From the NCBI GenBank assembly GCA_030144725.1, contig JASKMD010000011.1, positions 6,716,812 to 6,780,811 of the forward strand: DNA of 64,000 nt, written 5' to 3'. This DNA is from Haematococcus lacustris. Taxonomy: Eukaryota; Chlorophyta; Chlorophyceae; Chlamydomonadales; Haematococcaceae. The translations under genes were made by a program, and so were the position numbers. Below are positions 10,629-17,598 of this stretch, one piece after another. The notes beneath the pieces are model-generated. The model saw nothing but the letters and a program-made list of their open reading frames with translations, did no database searches and was not told where the DNA came from. Numbering within the stretch: position 1 is the stretch's first letter; every line of letters starts with the position of its first letter.

Positions 10629-12239
10629 CTAAACAGGGTCCGGGCAAGACGTGTTGTCGGGGTCGACGGCCATGTCCTCATGTTGTTGCTCAAACTGCCC
10701 AGGGGGAGTGTTGCGAGGGACAGGACCAAGGAGCTGCTCGTCCACCAGACACATCGCCACACGCTCTTGGAATGCAGGATCATGGACCCTGTCCGGCGTG
10801 ATGCGCTCGGTGACCCTCAGGTGGTCGTAGTTGTTGGTGACGATGGCCAAGAGGCCGGTCTTGTCACTGGCGATGGTGGCCTTGTGCACCGAGATTTGCC
10901 TGCGTAGCTGTTGCAGGCGCTGGCTGGCGGCCTTGTCATTGGCACGCAGCTGAGCCAGGTCGTTTTGCGCACGCTCACGCTGCTGCCGCTCATCCGCAAC
11001 TTGGCGTTGAAGGTGCTCAATGAAGACCTGTGCCTCATGCAGCTGTTGCTGCGTGTTGCCAAGCTGCTCCTCAGCTGCTTGGCGGGCTGCCTGCTCTGCA
11101 GCCAGGGGCTCTTTAGCTTGCAGCTGCGCTTGCTCAAACACATATTGTGTCGCAGCATCGAAGTCTGGCGACTTCTCGTAGTGCAGCTTTGCTTGTCGCT
11201 GCTTGGCCAGGTCGGTGTTGATCCTGTCCAAAGCCGCTGACACCTCCATGAGGCTAGACCCTGCCGCCAGCAGCTGTGCGGCAGAGGCTTGAGCTGCTGC
11301 GCGCTCAGCCTCCAGTCGGCTAATGCAGACGGTAACCTTTGCCAGGTTCTCCTTGGCAATCACCGGGAAAGCCTTGGCCTTGTAGTTGTTGACTTGCTGC
11401 TGCAGCTTCAAGCAAGCAGCCTCTTTGTCCGCCAGGCGTGCTTGCACTGCAATGAGTTGCTGCTGCAGAGCGTCGACCTGAGCATCTGGAGGAGGGGCAA
11501 TGGCGGCCTGAGCACTGGCAGCCTGCAGTGTTTTGACACTCTGCTTCAGAGTGCGGTTCTCTCGCTCCAGATGGTTGATCCGGTCATGGGTGGTGGTGTT
11601 TGGAGGCACCACCACCGCAGCAGGTCTGAGCTGCGTCAGCCTAGTGGCTGCAACAGCTGCTGTGGGCTGCTGTGCTGCGCTGGCTGGTTGCGCCGGAGGC
11701 GCTTGAGGCGCAGCATTTGTTGCTGCAGGCGCAGCGCTTGCTGGTGCAGGCGGCGGCTGTTGCGCCGCGTCTGGCATGTCCTCCATGGAGCTGTCCTGGT
11801 TGGCAGCAATGTCCAGCTCCACGGCCTGCACATAAGCACGCACCAATTGTTTGGCTTGTGTTGTTTTGTGCATAAGCCACTTGGTGATTGTGGGGTTAGC
11901 AAGCTTTAGTGCTGCACGCCGTCTCATGACAGGCTTGCCATTGAAGAACATGTGCAATAGGCGTGTCCTTGTTGACTTGCGCTTAACATGTTCATCAAGC
12001 AGCTGTGTGAGTGTGTGCATTGCGTCCTTCACCTCGGTGGTGAGGCCGCACATGGCACTGACCGCAGCGTCGGCCCCAGGAGCTGTCTCCCGTGGTCCGG
12101 TGCTAGTGTCGTGCGACCCAGAAGTAGAAGTTGAGGTAACTTCTTGGGTTGTCACCGACGCTGCTGGAGCCGCAGGGGTCCGGCCTCGGAGTGAGCCGCG
12201 ACCCAGTTGCACCAAAGCCCGTGTTGCTTTGTGTGTCAT
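10629..12239 (-). CDS. gag: GypA-1 Gag N-terminal coiled-coil region
   Basis: An open frame of about 536 residues from the ATG at 12237-12239 (MTHKATRALVQLGRG) to a TAG at 10629-10631. Residues from about 210 onward are Gln/Ala/Leu/Arg-rich heptad-like sequence (LERENRTLKQSVKTLQ, QQQLIAVQARLADKEA), predicted to be a long coiled coil. A Pro/Ala-rich linker precedes it. Such an extended coiled coil in front of the capsid domain is large for a Ty3 Gag and may drive particle assembly. The TAG is a point change from CAG in the sister copy, so this is a truncated Gag. Confidence 0.8.
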   Translation of the reverse strand: MTHKATRALVQLGRGSLRGRTPAAPAASVTTQEVTSTSTSGSHDTSTGPRETAPGADAAVSAMCGLTTEVKDAMHTLTQLLDEHVKRKSTRTRLLHMFFNGKPVMRRRAALKLANPTITKWLMHKTTQAKQLVRAYVQAVELDIAANQDSSMEDMPDAAQQPPPAPASAAPAATNAAPQAPPAQPASAAQQPTAAVAATRLTQLRPAAVVVPPNTTTHDRINHLERENRTLKQSVKTLQAASAQAAIAPPPDAQVDALQQQLIAVQARLADKEAACLKLQQQVNNYKAKAFPVIAKENLAKVTVCISRLEAERAAAQASAAQLLAAGSSLMEVSAALDRINTDLAKQRQAKLHYEKSPDFDAATQYVFEQAQLQAKEPLAAEQAARQAAEEQLGNTQQQLHEAQVFIEHLQRQVADERQQRERAQNDLAQLRANDKAASQRLQQLRRQISVHKATIASDKTGLLAIVTNNYDHLRVTERITPDRVHDPAFQERVAMCLVDEQLLGPVPRNTPPGQFEQQHEDMAVDPDNTSCPDPV

Positions 12240-12688
12240 CTGCGCACCAAGCAAATGCTAGGGCAATTGGTCTTATGCGCTAACGATGCAAAATGAGCAA
12301 GTACGCTCTTTAGCAGTGCACAAATGGTAAAACCACGAGCAACAAGCTAGCAATCGTGCGCAAAGTGCGTGTAGCGCTAAAAAGCTTTTGCGTTCCCAGT
12401 AAAGGGTCGACTTGGCTTTTGAAACGCAAAATGCAAGCACCCAGTTAGGGCGTTGTTGCAAGACGCACGACTGCGCCCTTACGGGTAGCAGTGGCTTGAA
12501 AAGCCGATGTACTTTTAGGCAGTACAACGCCGCGAGAGCCCGCAGTGCGGAACTCTCAAGCACGCCCCGGAGGGTAGTGCGTGCTCGCCCCGAAGGGTGG
12601 AGCTAGAGGGTTAGATAAGGGGAAGCGGTGAAGGGGAGGGCGGTGGGCGCTTGCACAGGAAGCGATAAACCGCGACACTTGGTCGCAA
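12240..12688 (-). other. GypA-1 5' untranslated leader
   Basis: Sequence between primer-binding site and gag ATG, matching 20928-21376 of the other copy almost base for base. I see no separate gene; short frames in it are not supported. Confidence 0.75.
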
Positions 12689-12707
12689 CCTTGCGGTCGG
12701 ACAACCA
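12689..12707 (-). promoter_or_regulatory. GypA-1 primer-binding site
   Basis: On the minus strand TGGTTGTCCGACCGCAAGG, one base inside the LTR edge, as in the sister copy at 20909-20927. It begins TGG, as expected for pairing with a tRNA 3' CCA end; I do not name the tRNA. Confidence 0.75.
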
Positions 12708-12708
12708 A

Positions 12709-12771
12709 TGTAACAAAGGGATATCCGGAATGTACGAGTATTACCTATTTCGGTATATATACTTCGTTACA
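12709..12771 (-). repeat. 63-bp LTR copy 1 of the mini element
   Basis: Identical to 12968-13030. Its terminal 12 bases CCCTTTGTTACA (minus strand) match the end of the 286-bp GypA LTR, and its first ten bases also match the GypA LTR start. Confidence 0.9.
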
Positions 12772-12892
12772 TAGCTCCCCCCTTAGCTGCGAACGTCTCT
12801 GTGAGCACCTCTTTGGGTTGTTCAGTCGGAAACCGTCGCTTTAGCTTGTCATGCCCCCCTCATGACTTGGGAGCCTATCGCACTGTGCACAG

Positions 12893-12955
12893 GCCAAGAC
12901 TCGAACCCGGGTTCGGAGCCCATCTCGTGGTGGGACTCTACCACTGGGTCACATG
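12893..12955 (-). other. tRNA-like pol III promoter segment in the mini-LTR core
   Basis: On the minus strand TGACCCAGTGGTAGAG resembles an A box with a D-loop, and GGGTTCGAGTCTT about 30 bases later resembles a B box. No complete cloverleaf is evident, so a tRNA-derived SINE-like head is more likely than a working tRNA. Confidence 0.5.
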
Positions 12956-12967
12956 GTCGGAAACCAC

Positions 12968-13030
12968 TGTAACAAAGGGATATCCGGAATGTACGAGTAT
13001 TACCTATTTCGGTATATATACTTCGTTACA
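12968..13030 (-). repeat. 63-bp LTR copy 2 of the mini element
   Basis: Identical partner of 12709-12771; on its right it abuts the hAT-like fragment. Confidence 0.9.
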
Positions 13031-13165
13031 AGTGGTGCTGCCGCCACCCAGCTGCTGGCCAGCGGTGCTGCCGCCACCCAGCTGCTGGCCCACCAGGCCA
13101 GTGGTGCTGCCGCCACACAGCTGCTGGCCCACCAGGCCAGTGGTGCTGCCGCCACCGCCGCCATC
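13031..13165. repeat. 39-bp minisatellite
   Basis: About 3.5 tandem units of AGTGGTGCTGCCGCCA and CAGCTGCTGGCCCACCAGGC, with a shortened unit near 13060. Low-complexity protein frames here (WRQHHWPGGPAAG) are probably not coding. Confidence 0.85.
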
Positions 13166-13239
13166 CACAATTGCCTGCTGCCTGGCCAGGTGTGCCAAGA
13201 AGCACCCCAACACCTGGGGATGCATGGTAGCCGACAAAG

Positions 13240-13619
13240 CAGGGTCCGTAGTCAGTTGAGGGTCCGTAGTCAGTCGAAAGGTACGAGCAGGCCGCTGTTA
13301 GCAGGTGTGCACCGAGGTGGTTTGGGTTGCTGCCAGGGGCGGCCTTTGCAGCAAAGGAGCAGAACTTGCACATGCGCCTGTCGCTAGCGCAGCCTTCGCC
13401 ATTTGCACCGAAGTGTCTTTGATACCAGACCGGTGTGCTGATGGTGGGCTGATCGGTCCGGCTGCGCTTTCTGAGTGGCCCAGTGACGCCGGGGATTTGC
13501 TGCACATCCTCCGCAGTGGCCATGGATGACCGGCGCAGAAGTGTCTGCATCTGAAGACGCTGAGTGGCGCGTGGTGACTCCAGCTCCATGACAGTCGATG
13601 TGCGCTCGTCGCGACGCAC
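13240..13619 (-). pseudogene. BED-type zinc-finger N-terminus of a hAT-like transposase (partial)
   Basis: The minus-strand frame contains STPVWYQRHFG, then MCKFCS, then NHLGAHLLTAAC, giving C-x2-C with a downstream His and Cys in the arrangement of a BED finger (VW..F, CxxC, L..HL...C). The start is uncertain; an ATG gives MATAEDVQQIPG shortly before the finger. After the finger (about 13290) a GTACCT could be a splice donor, and the downstream frame runs into the 39-bp minisatellite. No catalytic domain is present, so this is a fragment. It could instead be a host BED-finger gene, but the hAT-like end 240 bp upstream favours a transposon. Confidence 0.5.
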
Positions 13620-13827
13620 TAATTCTGCTGCGGGGCTTGAAGGTCACTGGGTGCTTCACACATACGGGTGGCGGTTGGATCCGGATTGACCCGTATTACT
13701 TACGGATATACATACGTACGGGTTACCACCCGTATATCCGTAACTTACCCCGTATAGTCACAGCCGCGATTCGCTGTATTGTATCGATACAAAAAATACA
13801 CGTTTTTTGTATTTCCTTGTATTTCCT

Positions 13828-13855
13828 GTATCGATACACGTATTACCCATCACTG
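13828..13855 (-). repeat. hAT-like terminal and subterminal repeat
   Basis: Minus strand CAGTGATGGGTAATACG followed by TGTATCGATAC. The TATCGATAC palindrome recurs at about 13783-13791. Confidence 0.5.
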
Positions 13856-14219
13856 GTGATGATTGACGATGAGGCTGATGATGAGTGGAGCTGGACCCTG
13901 CCTTAGCTACCTACTCCCAAGGCATGTCAGTCCTCATCTAGCCTGACCATGAACAATGGTCAAATGAGCACCCCTGGTGCAGGGTAGGTGGTGGTGTGTC
14001 ATTACCTGGCATGCATTGACCTTGAGCCACACATTGAGGGACACCACCTTCTGCGGGACAGGCGCTACCCCACCTCCTGGAACCAGAGGTTGTTCATGGC
14101 GGGCACAGGCAGGAAGGCTAGGGTGAGGGTTTGGCTAAGGGTTGACACTACTTGCCGTGCAGCAGTCTGTGTTGTGTTATGATAAGAGTGGCCTTGAGGT
14201 CGCCTGACCGTCGCCTCCA
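13856..14219. other. Unassigned sequence, possibly host
   Basis: No recognised domain. A plus-strand frame of 64 residues (13988-14182) has no homology that I know. A frame starting at the ATG 14179 would continue across the GypB site into 20519-20613 once GypB is removed, so a small host exon may be interrupted here. Evidence is weak. The last five bases (CTCCA) are the GypB target duplicate. Confidence 0.35.
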
Positions 14220-14419
14220 TGTTACGAACGCCGGTCGAAGTGCTAGCGAAGCGTCTCGGAAAAGTGATGACGCGATTGCGTCATAGTGGTGTCGGAGTGT
14301 AATGCCAATGACCGGTGTCAAATGCTGGGTTCGACTCCCAGGCGGACAGCCTTGTGAAGGCACTGACATCGCCCTTGTCCGCTGAGTTGGCACTACCTCC
14401 ATACACCAGCTACGTAACA
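14220..14419 (+). repeat. GypB 5' LTR
   Basis: 200 bp, TGTTACGAACG to CGTAACA, identical to 20319-20518. It contains a perfect T-arm-like hairpin at 14325-14341. Confidence 0.95.
14325..14341 (+). promoter_or_regulatory. B-box/T-arm-like hairpin in the GypB LTR
   Basis: CTGGGTTCGACTCCCAG is a 5-bp stem closing a 7-base loop TTCGACT and matches the pol III B-box consensus. TAGTGGTGTCGG some 30-40 bases upstream is a weak A-box candidate. It is present in both LTRs. Confidence 0.5.
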
Positions 14420-14422
14420 ATC

Positions 14423-14439
14423 TGGCTTCCAGACCGACG
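14423..14439 (+). promoter_or_regulatory. GypB primer-binding site
   Basis: TGGCTTCCAGACCGACG, three bases after the 5' LTR, beginning with TGG as expected for a tRNA 3' end. It differs from the GypA site. Confidence 0.6.
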
Positions 14440-14490
14440 TTGAGAGACTTCTGGCCCGACATCGATATAGCAACAACGTGCCCTAATCTG

Positions 14491-14551
14491 ATGGCGGACT
14501 ACGACGTGTTTGACGACGCGGATCTGGAACTGAACGCTATGGATACTGAGG
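14491..14551 (+). CDS. gag: Candidate first exon of GypB gag
   Basis: ATG at 14491 encodes MADYDVFDDADLELNAMDTE plus one base, then GGTATGTG. Joining it to the acceptor TTTAG at 14608 keeps the frame and leads directly into the long gag frame (VMLPVPAEKRL). The acidic 20-residue exon starts at the first ATG after the primer site. Splicing is inferred only from the signals and frame. Confidence 0.45.
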
Positions 14552-14608
14552 GTATGTGCCATTAGGCTTCTAGTCCCTCTTGTCGCGTTTTGCAAAGTTC
14601 GCGTTTAG
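14552..14608 (+). other. Candidate 57-nt intron in GypB gag
   Basis: GTATGT at the 5' edge and GCGTTTAG at the 3' edge. It contains an in-frame TAG, so the upstream ATG would give only a short peptide unless it is spliced. Confidence 0.4.
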
Positions 14609-14610
14609 TG

Positions 14611-16206
14611 ATGCTACCAGTTCCAGCAGAGAAGCGTCTTAGGAAGCGCAGTGAAGCTTTGGGTCAGCATCAGCGGGTGGAAAGGCCGGGGTCGAGCTCG
14701 CAGCCGGTGGCTGCCCAGGAGGTAGCGCGTGAAATGCAACACACGCATGCTTTGACCCACTCGACCGCTGATGTTGAACGTGTTCGTCATGCAGATGTCC
14801 GCCAAGGGCCAGAACCTGTGGGTCCGCCAACTCGCAATGTAGGCGAGCTCAGTTTGGAGGAACTCGAGCAAGAGTTGCGCAGGAGGCGTGCTCGCCATGA
14901 GCAGCCCGGCCAGCATGCAGAGGTAGCAGCTGCAGGCAATGGCATTGCTGGTGGCAACGGTGCTGTTAGTGGCGGCGGTGTTGCTGGTGGTAGTGGTGGT
15001 GTCGGCCAGCCTACAGCTCCAGGTGGCACTACCGGTGGGGTGCTTACCCCCGGTAGTGGCCAGGTTGCGCGTAGTGGCCCAGGGGGCACGGCGAACCACC
15101 CTGCACCCGGTGGGCCTGGGGCCACGGGTGGCAGTGGTCCTGGTAGCTCAGGTGGCGGCAGCCAGGCTGGTGAGGGCCAGGCAGCGGCGGCGGCGGCAGC
15201 CGGGGCAGGTGGCCCGGGGCCGAGCGCCAGTCAGCCCAGCGAGAACCAAGTGAGTGGCTTCAAAGCAGTTATGCCCAACCCTAATATGTGGCGTATGGAT
15301 GATGTAGAGAAGGGCAGAAATGTGAAGATGTTCTTGCGTGAGGTGACACGATGGGCAGCTGTTGCACGTGTGCCCATGATCGACGCGTTGCAACTACATG
15401 TGGCTGATCCTCTCAAAGAAGCTTTGTTTGCCATTGCCGAGCAGGCTAAGGCTGAGCGCCGGCTCATGACAGAGGAAGACATGGAGAGAATGTTCTTAGA
15501 CCTGGTGGGTGCGGATACCATCCAGGTGCAACACACAGCCATGAAGAGGCTGATCAATAGAGAGTGTGTCCAGGGCGACCAGAGTGTTGCACAATACAAC
15601 GTGGCGTTCAGGCTGCTAGCACAGCAGGTGCAAGCATTCCCTGCTAGTGCTCTGTGTGAGATGTATGTGCAAGGCCTACAGGCCGACCTACGCCGTGAGT
15701 GTGCAGTCATGCCGAATGGCTTGCCATGGAGCAACCTGAATGATGTGATGATGTATGCGTTGGGCAGACAGGTCTCCATGCAGGCAGGCATGAGCAAGGC
15801 TCAAGGCATGGTAGCTGTGGCAAGAGGTGCAAGCAGTGGCAGGCCTGACCGGCCCCGTGGCGGGCGTGTACGTGCCCGTGGTGTGCAGATGCAGGCGGGA
15901 AACGCCGTTCTGAAGCGGTGGCTTCCTCCACACCGGCGACATGAGGAGACCGAACTGGACCGGTTCCTCGAGGCGCACCGTGGGGGCCGTGGGGCTGGCC
16001 CATCTCGTGGCGGAGGCCGTGGTGGTGGCCGCGGAGGTGGCCGTGGCTCTGGCCGTGGCGGCACAGCTGGGCGTGGTGGTGGCGCAGCGTGCCGCACATC
16101 AGAGTTGAACGCGAATGGCAAGCGGCCGCTGACATGCTACAACTGTGGCGGCACCGGCCACCTGGCACGTGACTGTGCGTCGCCTCGTGGTCAGGGTGCT
16201 GCCTAG
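14611..16206 (+). CDS. gag: GypB Gag (capsid and zinc knuckle)
   Basis: About 532 residues from the ATG at 14611 (MLPVPAEKRLRKRSE). A Gly/Ser/Pro-rich low-complexity stretch (about 110-210) is followed by a retrotransposon Gag domain (about 225-400; QYNVAFRLLAQQ, LCEMYVQGL). Then come an RGG-rich basic region and a CCHC zinc knuckle CYNCGGTGHLARDC close to the C-terminus, which binds genomic RNA. The frame ends at TAG 16204-16206. Pol follows in the same frame. A short upstream exon (14491-14551) may add 20 residues. Confidence 0.9.
   Translation: MLPVPAEKRLRKRSEALGQHQRVERPGSSSQPVAAQEVAREMQHTHALTHSTADVERVRHADVRQGPEPVGPPTRNVGELSLEELEQELRRRRARHEQPGQHAEVAAAGNGIAGGNGAVSGGGVAGGSGGVGQPTAPGGTTGGVLTPGSGQVARSGPGGTANHPAPGGPGATGGSGPGSSGGGSQAGEGQAAAAAAAGAGGPGPSASQPSENQVSGFKAVMPNPNMWRMDDVEKGRNVKMFLREVTRWAAVARVPMIDALQLHVADPLKEALFAIAEQAKAERRLMTEEDMERMFLDLVGADTIQVQHTAMKRLINRECVQGDQSVAQYNVAFRLLAQQVQAFPASALCEMYVQGLQADLRRECAVMPNGLPWSNLNDVMMYALGRQVSMQAGMSKAQGMVAVARGASSGRPDRPRGGRVRARGVQMQAGNAVLKRWLPPHRRHEETELDRFLEAHRGGRGAGPSRGGGRGGGRGGGRGSGRGGTAGRGGGAACRTSELNANGKRPLTCYNCGGTGHLARDCASPRGQGAA
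16204..16206 (+). promoter_or_regulatory. In-frame UAG between GypB gag and pol (candidate readthrough stop)
   Basis: GCC-TAG-GGA-GTT. The frame stays open after the TAG into the protease with no ATG at the junction, as in retroviruses that use UAG suppression; the GGA codon after UAG also resembles the murine leukaemia virus context. A downstream RNA structure is not shown. Confidence 0.5.
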
Positions 16207-17598
16207 GGAGTTGCCCTGGACTTTGCTGTGCACGCTGGCCAGGGTGATGACAAGCATGAATACGTGCCATGTGAGTTGAAGAGGCCAAAGTTGTCTGTTG
16301 GGCCACTGCATGGTATGTGTAAGATTCCTGCTTTGTCCAGTGCACAACCTTCCGGTGCTATTGCAAGCGCCCATGGTGTGGATCTCTCGTTTGTATATGA
16401 AGCCAGCCTAGGAGGCAAGCCATGCAAAGTCATGATGGACACGGGGTCATCCTTTGACCTAATCTCTGAGAAGTGGCTAACCAATGTAAGGAAAGTGAAC
16501 CGGAATGGACAACCCGTAAGTTCAATCAAGGTGTCCATTGCCACGGCGCAACCAACAGTGGCTGAGAGCAGTGATGGCAAGCTGATACGCATGGCCGAAG
16601 AAGCAAGAGGAGAATTGTGCATGCAAGGAGTCAAGACGACGGCCGTGCTTAAGGTTGTGCCTGGTATGCTGGGGCAGATTGACGTCGTGCTAGGCAAGCC
16701 GTGGCAAACGATGTATGATGCCAAGCTGCTGGTACGGGAGCAAAGCTGCCATGTTACTACGCCTGATGGCAAGGCACACACCCTGTATGCCAAGCGGCCG
16801 AGACATGCAAATGGCAAGATGCTTGCACAGCTAACAGAGCTGCGCATGGCACCGGAGCTGATGAGCGCCCCTCAGGCAGCGCGAGCTGTGCGGCATGGTT
16901 GCCCTAGTTGGCTGCTGATGGTGCAAAGAGAAGAAGGGTCGGTGTCGCCACATACGTCGTGCGAACCACATATCAAGCTGAGCCTAGCATCAACGGGGCT
17001 GGTGCCTGAGAGCACGGTGGCAGAAATGGTCAAAACTTACAATGACGTCTTTGCTGATATCCCCGCTGGTCTACCGCCTGAACGAGGTGTAGGGCACACC
17101 ATTCCACTGGAAGCGGGTACGCTGCCACAATGGGCACGCATGTACCGTTTGAGTCAACGTGAAATAGAAGAAATGAAAAAGCAGGTATCGGCGTTGCTGG
17201 AAAAGGGCTGGATAGAGCCAAGCGCTTCGCCCTGGGGGGCCCCAGTGCTCTTTGTGCAGAAGAAGGATGGGTCCCTGAGGATGTGCATTGACTACAGGGC
17301 GTTAAACAAGCGCACGGTGCGCGACCGATACCCATTGCCTCGTATTGATGATTTGCTTGACCAAGTCCGGGGGAAGAAGGTGTTCAGTTCTCTTGACCTG
17401 CAATCTGGATATCACCAGATCAGGATCACCCCCGAAGATGTCCCAAAGACAGCTTTCCTCACGCCCATGGGTCAGTTTCAGTATAAGGTCCTGTGTTTTG
17501 GGCTGTGCAATGCCCCTGCAACGTTTCAGAAAACCATGAACAGGATCTTTGAGCCCATGATCAAGGCTGGTTCCGTCCTTGTGATGACATTTTGGTGA
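16207..17598 (+). pseudogene. pol: GypB Pol part 1: protease and N-terminal reverse transcriptase
   Basis: This runs in frame from the gag TAG. The aspartic protease has [12 protein letters not shown] (about residue 78 after the stop). The reverse transcriptase fingers and palm include [20 protein letters not shown] and [19 protein letters not shown], then [20 protein letters not shown]. At 17578-17588 the sequence goes straight from GSVLV to the two catalytic Asp codons in another frame, so about 7 bases, including the Tyr-Leu codons of the YLDD box, are missing. The frame then stops at 17596-17598. Pol cannot make active reverse transcriptase from this copy. Confidence 0.88.

Larger units (their letters stand above)
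1..12708 (-). mobile_element. Ty3/gypsy chromovirus GypA-1, interrupted, 3' LTR outside window
   Basis: Minus-strand Ty3 retrotransposon. Reading from 12707 downward: primer-binding site, leader, gag, pol with chromodomain, and 3' noncoding sequence running off the window at position 1. It is the same family as the plus-strand copy at 20622-61388, with near-identical protein sequence, and the two copies are in inverted orientation. Its gag is split by DNA element E1 (4517-9554) and carries a nonsense mutation at 10629-10631 and a frameshift near 10000. The expected 286-bp 5' LTR is absent; a 63-bp LTR of another element abuts the primer-binding site instead. Pol is uninterrupted. Confidence 0.9.
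12709..13030 (-). mobile_element. Mini-LTR (TRIM/SMART-like) element with 63-bp LTRs
   Basis: A 322-bp unit: two identical 63-bp direct repeats (12709-12771 and 12968-13030) around a 196-bp core. On the minus strand each repeat starts TGTAACGAAG and ends CCCTTTGTTACA. A primer-site-like TGGTTTCCGACCATG follows the first repeat, and a purine tract (AAGGGGGGAG) precedes the second. The core holds tRNA-like A and B boxes and no protein gene, so it must be mobilised in trans. I find no target duplication: its distal repeat abuts the GypA-1 primer-binding site, suggesting recombination there. Confidence 0.7.
13031..13855 (-). mobile_element. hAT-like transposon, 5' end fragment
   Basis: Read on the minus strand, it starts CAGTGATGGGTAATACG (13855 downward), a hAT-type end. 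A subterminal region follows with TATCGATAC twice and repeated ACGGGT/ACCCGT motifs, then a frame with a BED zinc finger, the usual N-terminus of hAT transposases. The element stops at 13030 against the mini-LTR element; the catalytic part and far end are not in the window. The flanking GTGATGAT (13856-13863) would be the 8-bp target duplicate, which cannot be tested here. Confidence 0.55.

Noticed and set aside
10299..10907. A 202-codon plus-strand frame, and similar long antisense frames in gag and pol
   Set aside because: They lie antisense to clearly homologous gag or pol sequence, with no domain of their own.
1..12708. GypA-1 and GypA-2 as one element with inverted ends
   Set aside because: GypA-2 has its own pair of LTRs and target duplication, so the two are independent insertions in opposite orientation.
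12893..12955. Functional tRNA gene
   Set aside because: A and B boxes are present, but I cannot fold a full cloverleaf with acceptor and anticodon stems.
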